Source: Hanleya hanleyi
Lineage: Eukaryota; Mollusca; Polyplacophora; Lepidopleurida; Hanleyidae
Direction of reading: 5' to 3'
DNA length: 64,000 nucleotides
NCBI GenBank assembly: GCA_036873755.1
Contig: JAVTVY010036877.1
Coordinates: 1-64,000 of the forward strand
Part shown: piece by piece, positions 48,701 to 60,307 of the stretch
Layout: each line of letters begins with the position of its first letter
Numbering within the stretch: the stretch's first letter is position 1
Notes under the pieces: generated by a model
Seen by the model: the letters and a program-made list of their open reading frames with translations, nothing else
Database searches by the model: none
Told to the model about the DNA's origin: nothing
Made by a program: the position numbers and the translations under genes

Positions 48701-50529
48701 ACAAGCCGAAGATTCATTTTTCCCTATTTCAATGTGGCAAATGCTATACTAGACAAGAGATATGTATGCTAAGCGCAATCCTTCTTGGATATAAAGAAAT
48801 GGGCGTGGTAAATAACCTCAACTCGTGTATTTCTGGTTTTCCGCAAATTCATTGAACCAGGTATATTATATACTTTTCGAAAGGTACGGATTCATATTTC
48901 ATATTCGGTGCCAAAACAATTAAAATACTCTAGTTTGATCAAAACAATTGTAAACACACTATCTTCCTTTTGAGTTGCTAATAACATCACAGTTTTTCAA
49001 ACTTTACGTACCCATCGATTCCGGACATCTCAAATCTCAAAAGAGCCTAAATGTTCTAATTTTGTATCACAGTGTATTTCAAAGTTACGTATTCGTATTA
49101 GTTAGGTAAATCGCGGGCATTGTAACTTAAACATTCATAGCTTTGAAGAGAGTGATACAATTTGAGACACGAGAGACACTTCTGTACTTTGGTATATGTA
49201 CATTACGTATTTCAAATATCAAAGTTTTGGATGGATAGCTCAGAAGTTATTAGAAAAGAAATCTACACAAACAGTGCAAATAAAAATCTCATAACTATTT
49301 TATAAAACCGAAAAACATGTTGATGAAAGGCGATTATTACTGATAACTTAGTTATAATTCTTCAGAAGTCCCGTTTTGTGGTGCGTTTGTAGCCACGTTT
49401 CCAAAGTTCAAGACAGCTAAAAAGTGAGACGAAAGTAAGGGTAGTGCAATTGTTCAACATTTAATGGCCACCGTCAATGAAATTATATAAGGCATGGAAC
49501 GCGCAAATGTTCGTGTAAAACAAAAAAAATATGGTACCAGATGTATAGCGATACAACTATGTCCACAGTACTGTCATCTGATCTCAGGGAGAAATAAAAT
49601 TGAAAATAGATTATTCACGATAAGTGATCACACTGCGACTAATCAGTTTTATATACGCGAATGCGACACACACACAGTCATCAGTTATCCACTAGGCGAT
49701 GCACACGGTAATCACTATTCGATCTGTGACACATGCGGTAATCTGCAATTGATCTAACACCAGAGTCAGTAATCCAGCGCGCGACATACACAATACTCAG
49801 TAAACGATCTGCAACAGTCAGTAATCCAGCGCGCGACATACACAATATTCAGTAAACGATCTGCAACAGTCAGTAATCCAGCGCGCCACATACACAATAT
49901 TCAGTAAACGATCTGCAACAGTCAGTAATCCAGCGCGCGACATACACAATATTCAGTAAACAATCTCCAACAGTCAGTAATCCAGCGCGCGACATACACA
50001 ATCAGTAATTGATCTGCGACACACGCGATAATCTGCAATTGATCTAACGTTATAGTTTGTGTCGAATTTCGTTGCTGAAAGTGAAATTTTGATGATAAAC
50101 ATCTCATACAGGGAAACCGTATTCCCCAGAATTATTTGGCAAAATAAAAAGATCGTAAATTTTCACCCGAGATAGTTCCCCGAGTCCTTAACGTGCACCT
50201 AAGCCGATAGAATACTCTATGCGTAACGGAAATGCGTCTTGGTGTTAATGAATGAAATTCGTCAGAGAATCGTTTCCTATATCCATAGCTTTGCTCGTTT
50301 GCTTAATTCCCACAATAAATGACGTCAGTACTTTCGGATTTATCAAGAAATTATCAATTGAAGTGCGTCTAGTATTAATATTTCATATTCCTCTGTCTGT
50401 ATAAATTAAGTTTAAAGTTCATTGTATTTCATGTAATAGTGTTATTTCTTGCCATTGAATCTAGCAGTGAACTAAATTTATTGTGCTACATGACATGGTG
50501 TTCAACAAACTGTTACTCGATAATTTTAG
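45780..50529. other. 4.75-kb intron within CUB domain 2
   Basis: Contains the 52-bp minisatellite at 49766-50010 and a diverged ~550-base direct duplication (46980-47230 versus 47440-47700, sharing TTTCCCGAAAATAAATCTG). No exon was recognised. Confidence 0.55.
49766..50010. repeat. 52-bp minisatellite, about five copies
   Basis: AATCCAGCGCGC recurs at 49771, 49823, 49875, 49927 and 49979. The unit also carries ACATACACAATATTCAGTAA. It is unrelated in sequence to the 52-bp array at 25.26 kb. Confidence 0.93.
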
Positions 50530-50688
50530 AGAGAGTTTGTGCGAAAGATCGTCCTGAAAAGGAATATTTCTCTCTAAACAACGAGCTGAAGGTTATGTTC
50601 ACATCGGATGGAAGAAGAATTGGACGAGGGTTTCAAGCCAAGTACGAGGCTCGTACGAAAATTCTTCAGCGCAAACCCCAAGAAGAAG
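50530..50688 (+). CDS. Exon encoding second half of CUB domain 2
   Basis: A 159-bp phase 1-1 exon between AATTTTAG and AAG/GTTTGT. It reads RVCAKDRPEKEYFSLNNEL, then KVMFTSDGRRIGRGFQAKYE, the classic closing segment of a CUB domain (fourth Cys, then FxSD...GFxAxY). It joins in frame with 45513-45779. A Lys/Arg-rich linker follows before the lectin domain. Confidence 0.85.
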
Positions 50689-51039
50689 GTTTGTCTCCTT
50701 TCGTATTATCTGCTTCAGTTTTACATTCTGTATTATTTTTGTATCCTAGAAATTTGATATATGATGGCCTTTTGTGTCTCTAATATATTTTGTTTTCATG
50801 AAATTTGAAAGTCGCAATAGTTTTGATCAAGAATAGAGGAAAGCTCACATGTGTTCTGACTACTAGTTTGTTTGGAATATTGTGTAAGATTATGCACAGG
50901 AATGTCGCACCGTTTGTATAGCGAACAAGCAGCCACAGGATGCTAGGTCCCCCGGAGAGATTTTAAGATAAACTCAGAACGGCTGACTGAATGTTGATTG
51001 CTACTGTAATATAGTTTCCATGCAGTGAAACATTGGACT

Positions 51040-52290
51040 TATTTAACCGAGATGCAACCACAAGCGACGTGTCAAGGCATATTATCTGCAAACCAAATTC
51101 GACGAGAATCTGAAGGCGTCTTCAATCTATTGCCCGGAAACCAAATTTTAAATTTGTCATCAGGTGTCGCCACCTGTAGGTGCAAGTGGGCGCAACACAT
51201 TTCTAAGCACCATCTCCTGGCATTATATCAGCATACGCAATTTGGGACGAATTTGAAGAGGGGTCTCCAAGATATTTTCCGGCAACCAAATTTAGATTTT
51301 GGCACCAGGTATCGCCACCTGTAGGCACAAGTGTGCGAAACACAATCCCAAGCGACATCATTTGAGCATCCGATGAGCACTTTTCAAATTATTGCCCGGA
51401 AACAAATTTCGAAATTTTTCCACCAGGTGTCGCTACCTGTAGGCAGAGGCAGGCGAAATACAATCCCAAAGGACATCTCATGGCATGGTATTTGCATACC
51501 AAATTGGAGGAGAATCCGATGAGCGAAATAAAATTTAGATTTTGACACGAGGTGGTGCCACCTGTAGGCGCAAGTGGGAGGAACGCAATCCCAAGCGACA
51601 TGTTATGTCATGGAATATTCATACCAAATTTAAGAAGAATCTGATGAGCAGTTCTCAACTTTCCGGAAACAAATTTGGTATTTTGCCACCAGAATACGAA
51701 CCTGTAAGTACAAGTGAGCGAAAGGCAATCAAACGCAACATCTCCTGGCACGGTACATGCATCCTAAATTTGAGGAGATTCCGATGAGCAGTTTTCAAGT
51801 TAATTGCCGAAAACAAATTTAGATTTTAACACCAGATGGCGCCACCTGTAGGCGCAAGTGGGCGAAACGCAATCTCAAGCGACATATTATGTCATGGTAT
51901 TACCCGGAAACAAATTTGGGATTTTGCCACCAGGTGGCGCCACCTGTAAGTGCAAGTGGGTGAAAGGCAATCCCATGCAACATTTCCTGGCATCATACAT
52001 GGATGCTTAATTTGAGAAAAATCCGATGAGCGTGCAGTTCTCAAGTTGTTGGCCAAAAACAAATTTCAGATTTTGTCATCAGGTGGCGTCACCTGTAAGC
52101 AGAAGTGGATGAAACGCAATCCCAACCAGCATCACATGGCAAGGTACAGTGTATGCATGCCTAAATTGAGAAGAATTCGATGATCAGTTCTCAAGTTATT
52201 GCCCGGAAACCAAATTTAGAAGTTGCCACCAGATGGCGCCACCTGTATCCGCAAGTGGGCTAACTCAATTCCAAGCGACATCTCAAAGCG
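51040..52290 (+). repeat. Irregular tandem repeat centred on GGTGGCGCCACC
   Basis: About nine or ten units of roughly 100-147 bases. Each has a GCCACCTGTAGGCGCAAGTG-like block, AACGCAATCCCAAGCGACAT and a TTGCCCGGAAACAAATTT segment. The best-kept units contain the perfect 12-bp palindrome GGTGGCGCCACC. It lies in the intron before the CTLD. Confidence 0.8.
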
Positions 52291-52299
52291 TTTCAAAGT

Positions 52300-53235
52300 T
52301 ATCGCTTGCAGCACAAAAGAACGGAAAGAATCCTAGTAGCGCCACATACAGGCAGCTCTTTCTGAAGCGCAATACCAGTCAACATCTTGTTACAAGGAAT
52401 GTATATGCCAAATATCGAAGAAATTTGACAAAGCATTGTAAGTTATCGCTTGTGAAGAATTTGAACGGACAACCACAGACATCCAGGAAAGATGGAAACA
52501 AGTGGCGCCACCTTCAGGTCGATCTTGCTGAAACGCAATACCAACCCACGTCTGGTCACAAGGAATGTATATGCCAAATTTCAGAGGAATCCGACAAAGC
52601 ATTTGGAAGTTATCCTGACATCCATTGAACGGACACGAAGAAGCGAAACTCAGTGGCGCCACCTTCAGGCAGATGTTGCTGAAATACAGTAGCAATCGGC
52701 GTCTTGTCGCAAGGAGTGCGTATGCCGAATTTCGGGAGAATCCAACAAAGCGTTTGGAAGTTATCGCTTGCAAAGAATTTGAACCGACATTCACGAACAG
52801 GAACGGACATGAAGAAGCGAGACCCAGTGGCGACACCTTCATGCAGATGTTGCTGAAATGCAATAGCAGTATGTGTCTTGTCGCAAGGAATGCGTATGCC
52901 GAATTTCGGGAGAATCCGACAAAGCGTTTGGACGTTATCGCTTGCGGAAAATTTAAAGGGACGTACGCGAACGTCCACGGACACAAAGAAGCAAGACCCA
53001 TTTTGACCCAGTGGCGCCACGTTCAGGCAAATGTTACTGAAATGCAATACCAACTGGCGTCTTGTCGCAAGGAATGCGTATGCCGAATTTCGGAAGAATC
53101 CAACAAAAGTTTGGAAGTTATCGCTTGCGGAAAATTCAAACAGATATCCATGGACATACACGGACATACACGGACACAAAGAATCAAGAATCATTTAAAA
53201 GTCCCTGGCCGCGTTGCGGCGGGAGGCAATAAAGC
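52300..53235 (+). repeat. Second tandem family with GTGGCGCCACCTTCAGG
   Basis: Four to five units of ~150-183 bases share GTGGCGCCACCTTCAGGC, CTTGTCGCAAGGA, ATGCCGAATTTCGG and GTTATCGCTTGC. The array ends at a GGCCGCGTTGCGGC-type hairpin followed by GGAGGCAATAA. Frames of ~200 codons on both strands come from stop-poor repeats. It seems derived from the preceding array. Confidence 0.75.
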
Positions 53236-53590
53236 GTTGAATAACTCGGGGTTTTTCTTAGCACTTGAAAATGCAACCAGTAGAATATATTCTCAGCTGT
53301 AATTAAACTTTTCAATAAGTGTCAGCAATTGGGAAACAAATCACACAGTGCATCATTTAAAAATCCCCTTAATTGACATTCTCTTCACCACAAGTGACAT
53401 TTTAATAAGATCTTTCGGTTACGGACATGAACATTCTTCATGGAGGAGGACTGGTTACTAAATGTAAGATCTCACGCTTGCATGGAAATTTGGTCGCCAC
53501 ATTTTTTTTCGCATTTACATTCGGTGAGATTGCCTTTCCATTGTAATTTGAAAATTTACGACAAATCTTAAGAAAACCACACAGAAAAAA

Positions 53591-53790
53591 AAATCCTTGA
53601 AAATTTAAGGAATAGTCCCTGACTATCACACCAGCGGAATATCCCTCAGCATAACTGAGGAATATTCCTTACTATGTTAAGGAAATTCCAAAACATGCTA
53701 GGCAATATTCCTTATTGAATTTTAAGGAATATTCCGCTGGTATAAATAGTCCGGGAATATTCCTTAAATTTGAAGGATTATTTTTTTCAG
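53591..53790. repeat. ~200-bp foldback (MITE-like)
   Basis: The left arm (from ATCCTTGAAAATTTAAGG through CACCAGCGGAATAT) is complementary, with small gaps, to the right arm ending TTAAATTTGAAGGATT. AAGGAATATTCC words recur inside. Confidence 0.8.
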
Positions 53791-53828
53791 TGCAGCTTAT
53801 GTTATTTCCACATAAGGACGAATAACTT

Positions 53829-53966
53829 TGTAACAACGCACACCCAATTAGCGTGCTGTATGGTGGTGGAACGACGGAAAGTGGATCTTCGTCTGCTCGA
53901 CGCCTGCTTGCTAACTTCCACTTTCCTTCATAATGCCCCGTGCAGCACGCTAATTCGGTGTACGTT
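53829..53966. repeat. ~138-bp foldback adjacent to the previous one
   Basis: CACCCAATTAGCGTGCTG pairs with CAGCACGCTAATTCGGTG, and GGAAAGTGGA pairs with TCCACTTTCC inside. Confidence 0.8.
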
Positions 53967-54138
53967 GTCACACGATGGGAATTAGCCATTTATATATGCG
54001 AAAGATTTTTGACTCTCAGCCAGTGATGCTCTCTCAGATTTAATAGCTTTTGTGTGTGGGGCATAACATTATGCATATGTTGTGCATGTACACCTCATCC
54101 CAGAAACTAAATTATATTTTGTATACATTTTTGTTTAG

Positions 54139-54206
54139 AAATAGAAGGATGTGACCTCAACTGGGAATTGAACTATGGCAACGGCTATTGTTACAGATAT
54201 TTCAAG
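54139..54206 (+). CDS. C-type lectin-like domain 1, first exon
   Basis: A 68-bp exon, phase 1 to 0 (TTTGTTTAG acceptor, AAG/GTAAGC donor), reading EGCDLNWELNYGNGYCYRYF. The Cys-x3-W...GYCYRYF pattern is the start of a CTLD. The domain is completed by three more exons, at 56335, 57524 and 58337. Confidence 0.8.
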
Positions 54207-55217
54207 GTAAGCCATGTCATAATATCAGTTTGGACTTTGCATATATCGATGAAACAGTTGGATCACATAACGATGATTAGATGGTCATGTTTTCATGAAC
54301 AGAAAATATGTGGGACGAAATCGACTTGATAATCGTTAATACATACGTGATATCACTTTGTTTGCAGTAGCTGTCCGTGAGCAGAGCAATTACTTTTGCA
54401 CGAGTATCACATGTTTGTATTTCTGTCAGACAATTCAGATAAAAAAATGTGCATATCCCACGGATTCATCTGCTGTTATTTTCCAGAATTATAAGTCATT
54501 GATTCACCTTTTTGTATCATTCCCGGGTTACATATTCCTATTAATTCATTGTCTGTGCTACGTCTCTTACTCTCCTCCACCACTGCTCCCTGCTCAAGTC
54601 ACATCAACACATTTCATTGTCTTGGTAGATAGAGACACTTTATACTTGTCCAACAGTGGTGTTATAATGCTTGGTTGATGGTCTGATTTCTCATACAAAT
54701 GCGGATGTGTTGTTAACTGAATATACGCCAGAAGAAAATAAGTTCGACTGCGATCTATAAAATTACACTTTTGAACCGAGTCGGAAACATCCTTTGATCT
54801 ATTTGTGGTTCAGCTTGTTTGACACCAGACCCTAGGCGATCAGGTTGAACGCGTGATGGCTACAGCGCCTGGACATCGCCGAAAGAATAAACAGACCACT
54901 CTAGCCAGGACTAATCACGAGAGAAAGTTCGAAAAGAAATTGAATGATGCTTATTGTCGGTAGATTTGATCCGTGCTACAGTTTGGCTACAGCAATTGTT
55001 TAGTTTCATTTTAATTCCTCATGAAAACAACGTAATCGAAAAACCACATAGTAGACTGATTATTACAAATCGCCTCTAGCGACCAACAGATGCGAAGAGG
55101 CCGATCGGAATCAGCGGGAGAACAATGAGAGTAATGTACGTAGGAAGAACATTCGTGTGAGGAGAGAAACATAATTAGTCGGCTACATTTAAACATGAGT
55201 AGTGTGACTAAGTTATA

Positions 55218-55900
55218 ACACATATAAGGGAAGTGGGAAGAGGTGCCGACATACTGACTGCGTCACATGACTTCATAGAATAGTCTTCTGGTTAACCTAT
55301 TTTAAAGCACATACCAAGAATCTAACGATTCGTGATATGTGTTGTATCTTAGGTACGCTTTTATTGTACCTGTTCATGTGGCAACTTGGATGATATGACC
55401 ACATGGCCCCTAGCACCGGCATAAGCGGTATTAGATACAAATCTAGAGAGCTATGGTGGAAATGCTCTGACAACTCGTATACTGGTAATTGGTGAGCTGT
55501 TTCGCTGTGACAACTCGTACATTGGAGATTGGTGAGCTGTATCATCGTCAGATGTAAATGACGGCATTTAACACAAAAGACTAGTCTGTAAGGCCCGATG
55601 TCGACCCAGCATCAACTTCCCACAAATGCTAACATATATCAAAGACCAGAAGGTCTGTACAGGGGGCGGGCCTCGGGGACGAAACGTCCACCAGCAGAAT
55701 CTCGCCATATACAGGAAAAACTTACAACACATATAAGGGAAGTGGGAAGAGGTGCCGACATACTGACTGCGTCACATGACTTCACAGAATAGTCTTCTGG
55801 TTAACCTATTTTAAAGCACATATCAAGAATCTAACGATTCGTGATATGTTGTATCTCAGGTACGCTTTTATTGTATATGTACCTGTTCATGTGGCAACTT
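55218..55900. repeat. Two near-identical ~170-bp direct copies 506 bases apart
   Basis: 55218-55390 recurs at about 55724-55900. Shared text includes AAGTGGGAAGAGGTGCCGAC and AATAGTCTTCTGGTTAACC. Differences are a few substitutions and short gaps. Confidence 0.85.
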
Positions 55901-56334
55901 GACAAATTAACTCTAAGGTCACAGGACCTACGAAGTAGGGTGAGGAAGATGACTTGGGGTCCAAGCGTAATATTTATAGGTCACCTAAGTAAGTCAAATT
56001 TCCTCAAAAGTAGCTCAGAACTTGCTGGTAACAGTCTCCTAATGCACGTTCATGCCAAAAAGCAAGGTTTAATGTCAACGGTTCTCCTTAGTTTGCCGAC
56101 GAAAGGATTCGGATGGACTCATTACCGGACAATTTGCAAATGAGAGCCTACTTCGTAGCAAAATGGATTAAAACGCTGACTTGAATATCGTTATCGTTCA
56201 TTAGTAATCATGAATGGAGCGAGACTCAAGATTACCTTTGACCCTTGCGTTGGAAGATTGTTGGTGGAAGCTCATTGACAGTTTCGGATCTTGTTCAGGA
56301 ACAGTTTTATTAACTGTAATGGTTTGCTTCCTAG

Positions 56335-56479
56335 AATGAATCGTTGACTTGGCGGAAGGCTTCGGCTAAGTGCAAAGACAATGGTGCGGAGTTGGTGAGC
56401 ATCTTGGACCGAGACGAAATGAAGTTTGTGTTTGGCTACATTCTCACCCAATCATCTGTTGACGAAATAACCTACATTG
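56335..56479 (+). CDS. C-type lectin-like domain 1, second exon
   Basis: A 145-bp exon, phase 0 to 1 (TTCCTAG acceptor, TTG/GTAAGT donor), reading NESLTWRKASAKCKDNGAEL, then VSILDRDEMKFVFGYI. The W..A...C...GA.LVSI.D..E pattern is the most conserved part of the CTLD long-form core. It follows the 54139 exon in phase. Confidence 0.88.
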
Positions 56480-57523
56480 GTAAGTCCCACTAGGCTAATC
56501 TTGCACCAATGTTCATTCGGGGTCTCTCTGGAAGTTAGGGAAATAGACAGGATGAACATTGGTAATAGATACAAAACATATGCATTTAAGGGTTTCAGGC
56601 GAATCCGATATTATGTCCACTGTGCATGTTTCTGAGCATCTAATATACGATAGGTATATGAAAATAATAGTGAATGGACAAAGAAAATATTAACTTTAAG
56701 GAGAACACTTGTGACAAGAGTTCCAATTTTCCACGCAAATATAATACAAGGAAAACACACTGCCAACAGGACTTTGCGAAACTGTGGTTTATGATCCATC
56801 ACTATATCATGACAAAATTACAGGCGACCACCAGTTTTATTAGGTTCACTGTGTCACTATTCATGCATTTTAAGGAAAATGACATTTTACTTTCTCAGCA
56901 TATACGTTAAATTATTTAAGTGCAAAATCGCATATTACGCACAAATAAGCGCGGCAACCCCATAATTTTAACCGTAATCAGCTTTGATGTTTCAAAACGG
57001 ACAAACGTTGCGACCTCTAGTTTAGCAGCACGGTCTTCATCTTTGCCTTCGTCAGGTAAAGTACATGGAGATCCCAACTTCAGAAGTTCCACAAGCCTTA
57101 TTCGTGGAACGACGGTTTAAAGCCGTGTAATTTCGATGGACTGTTATAGCCTCATTTAATATTATCTTGGTTGGTTTTGACCAAACGAGTTAAATCATTC
57201 TGGGCGCCAGTGGTATTATCTGTCATATAAAATTAGGCACAGGTGCGCCAGGACAAACTACTACTACTACTACTATTACATGTAAACAAAAACAAGTAGG
57301 TGCCAACTAGTTATATAGCTGGTTCCTTTTATGATGGCACTTTCTTATCAGAACACGGATACTTATGATATATAGATAATCTGCCTGATGGAATCAGCCC
57401 ACAACCCTCAGTGACAGGCATGAATCCCAAAAGTCAGTGTTACTCTCATGAGAATGCTAGTTCGCTTTGTAAATGATATTAATATAACTATCAAGATAAA
57501 TGATTAATTGTTGTATTTTACAG

Positions 57524-57593
57524 GCTTGGAAGATCCAGATAAGGACAACAATTACGTTTGGAGTGATAAAAACCCAGCTTGTTATTATGATTG
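57524..57593 (+). CDS. C-type lectin-like domain 1, third exon
   Basis: A 70-bp exon, phase 1 to 2 (TTTTACAG acceptor, ATTG/GTAATT donor), reading LEDPDKDNNYVWSDKNPACY. This is the WIGL.D..N..Y.WSD.....W segment of a CTLD; the final W codon is split by the intron. The EPN/QPD sugar-binding triplet is not present in standard form, so calcium-dependent sugar binding is doubtful. Confidence 0.8.
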
Positions 57594-58336
57594 GTAATTA
57601 TTTGAAACTTCATGATAGTATTCTTCGATGTGTTGAAGCCCAAGAATCAAAGGGAATGACATCATCAACAGCACTCGCTTTGTCCTTTCCTGTGGGGAAC
57701 AGCAATGGACGCCAACTAATGTTCATAGAAACCAAGGACTTCTAGGACGACTCATTTAGAACCGCTCTTGCAACGTAACTCAACGTTTTACGTCATTCTT
57801 TACTTTCCTGGATATACTTTCTTATTTTCAATGAAATTCATTAGACAGCCCCATTTAGACCCGCCTACTTTTGTGGAAGGCTTCGTGGGCGGTGCAACAA
57901 TTTACCAGGACTTCATGGGAGAGTATGACTTAGGATCATGTTAAGATTACACAAGTGTCTTACCTGTGAATTCAAAAAGGACATGAAAAAGTTCCAAGCG
58001 ATTTGTGTGTATTTGAAGGTACAATGAGAAGAGGATTAATATTAAAACCGTTTGATGGAAGTTTCATGAAATCATGAAATGGTGATCCTTCGTGGCGCCG
58101 TGGCTGTTCTAATGTATTCGAACTCACTTATTGACTTATTTACATAGTCCGTAGGTGCATGTCTACATTGGTAGATACACTGTAATAATTGTCCGATCCA
58201 AGGTATGCACATGAACAACTACAACGAATGCGTGGTTGAGATACAATGCAGTTAACATATCAGTCTACGTAATCATACAAACTCTTGTTAAATTAAGCAG
58301 TTATATGCTCCAACATTACATGTTATCTCTGTACAG

Positions 58337-58497
58337 GGCCCCGACCAAGTACCACTTGGTACAACCAGTTGCAAGTGATTTGGAAGGGTGCGTGAAGATT
58401 GTTGTGAAGAATTTATACTCTACTAATCAATGGTATGACACCACCTGTGCTGGCAAAGTTACCAAGTCCTACATTTGCAAGAAGAAGTTTGCCAGAG
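58337..58497 (+). CDS. C-type lectin-like domain 1, last exon
   Basis: A 161-bp exon, phase 2 to 1 (TCTGTACAG acceptor, AGAG/GTATCT donor), reading APTKYHLVQPVASDLEGCVK, then NQWYDTTCAGKVTKSYICKK. The C...(W.D..C)...YICKK pattern closes the CTLD. The canonical WND calcium triad is WYD here. The G completing the preceding TGG codon confirms the splice. Confidence 0.88.
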
Positions 58498-58767
58498 GTA
58501 TCTCATTGAATATTCTATTACACTTGTGTCTATAACAACGTGCTAACTCTGCAATAATTGAGTGTTCTAGCACAGTTGTATGAAATGTACGTCTCAAGTG
58601 CAGGTGTTCATTTGGGAGAGTCTATTTCGCACGTCACAATTTCTTTTTCAAGTTTAACCGTTGTTTCCATCGTGAAATTGATTAACAAAGCGACACAAAT
58701 AGACCTATATCCACGTATGTTCCACAAAGCCTGACTCAGGTGACAGAATCACTCTCCAAATGAGAGA

Positions 58768-58823
58768 CCACTGATATTGGCACCATGCCAACCGAGAGGG
58801 GTGCATCATGCCAATATCAGTGG
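58768..58823. repeat. Hairpin with a 15-bp perfect stem in intron
   Basis: CCACTGATATTGGCA at 58768-58782 pairs perfectly with 58809-58823. Confidence 0.85.
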
Positions 58824-58948
58824 ACCAGTTCTTTCAACAAAGGGGAGAAAGATTTCAAAGTTCACCATATTTTTTCAACCTTTCATCATAATCTTTGTTG
58901 ATAATCAATTTGAATAGTGCAATAGAATAGAAATAATGCTTTCACAAT

Positions 58949-59044
58949 CGTGCTCAATGATTATTTTATGCAGGGTTAGTTTGGGAAAGTTTATGAAATT
59001 ATACTTTCCCAAACTAACCGTGCGTAAAATAACCATGGAGCACG
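58949..59044. repeat. 96-bp foldback in intron
   Basis: Arms beginning CGTGCTC and ending GAGCACG pair across about 42 bases with few mismatches. The inner stem is GGTTAGTTTGGGAAAGT. Confidence 0.85.
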
Positions 59045-59679
59045 CCTATGAAAACATTATTTCCTAAATATGAATCATACCATATTATCTTTGTCATGCA
59101 AAACGGTCAATTGTAGCATGATTGCTTCATTGTCTATACCTTTTGCATAATTGTGATGAGAAAATATCGAGATAGGATCAACCCCAGTATGCAGCGCTCT
59201 CCTCAACTTGGTTACTCCAATATTAAATGGGGAGGGTTGGAGGTCAATTGAGAGATAAAACTGTCTCCGTAGCTTACTAACTGGCATCATGGCGATGTCC
59301 TCAGTGCAACGATCTTCGTTTCATGTTTTCTGGTGAAGCTTTACTCAAAGTGTGGTAAGTTTCGGGTTCCTAAATTCAAGGATAAGTAAAGTTTCAAAAA
59401 TACGAAAATCAAATTTTGGTTCCTACAAGGAAGCAAGTTGTGATGGATGCGTCCACAATTAACACAAGATTTGTCATTGTCACTATTTCTTTGTAGGTAG
59501 TGGTAACGATACAGATGCAAAGCAGTTGAACTACACGACCACGGGTATGTTGAAAATGAAACCAGAATATCTGATATCAGGGATGTGATTAGCGCCGCCT
59601 CCTGTCTTCTCGTGTATAGATTGTAAATGTTGTTGCTACAATTCTTCAACCATATCTGGTCTGGGGACGAGGGATTAGT

Positions 59680-59740
59680 CCCTCTCTCAGGCTGAGGTAC
59701 ACCTCAAATCGCCCAAGCCAGATAGGGTTAATACCTCCAT
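59680..59740. repeat. End fragment of the 17-18.7 kb repeat family
   Basis: GGTACACCTCAAATCGCC followed by a TAGGGTTAA-type end matches ~18668-18702. Confidence 0.55.
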
Positions 59741-59830
59741 CAGAATAGACTAAAATTTTGTATTCAAACTGTACATATGACTCTCTGTGTTGAAACATTC
59801 AATATTTCTAATAAGGAATTGTTTGTTTAG

Positions 59831-60307
59831 GTTGTGAGCGAGGGTGGGTCGGGTTTGACTCTTCGTGCTACGGGTTTGTGTCCTTACCTGGCAATAATTC
59901 CCATCACGCTGCAGAGTTCGTATGTCACAGCCATTCTGGTTCTGTATCCAATATTACCCGGACAGATTTTGAGCAGCTGTTGAACGTCGCAGAGAGACAG
60001 TCAATGGTCGATACCGCGAATAACGAGGACTTCAGCCTTACTCGACATACAACAGGTCCAATAGACATCTCTGGCTCGTGTTTTGTCTTCAATGTGACTG
60101 GTGGGGCTATACAGGAGAAGTCGTATACCTGTCTGGGAACCGAGGATACAGTGCAGGCCCTGTGTGTGAAGATATCTGACCAGGGAAGTTACCAGGGGTC
60201 GTGTGGAGATCAGATGTTCACGTGTAACAATGGGGAGTGTATCCTTATTTCTGACAGATGTAACAACCGCACAGACTGCCGGGATGGGACCGATGAACGA
60301 AACTGCT
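59831..60307 (+). CDS. Exon encoding divergent CTLD 2 plus LDLa repeat 1
   Basis: A 477-bp phase 1-1 exon (TTGTTTAG acceptor, GCT/GTAAGT donor). The first part reads CERGWVGFDSSCYGFVSL, then HAAEFVCHSHSGSVSNI, the opening of a CTLD. Its second half is diverged (SGSCFVFNVTGG, YTCLGTED, ALCVK). A complete LDL-receptor class A repeat follows: six cysteines from SCGDQMFTCNNGEC to DCRDGTDERNC, with the calcium-cage acidic residues. The exon joins the 58337 exon in phase 1. Confidence 0.9.

Noticed and set aside
52390..53302. Frames of ~200 codons on both strands
   Set aside because: Tandem non-coding repeats; the two strands are open over the same units and no known domain is present.
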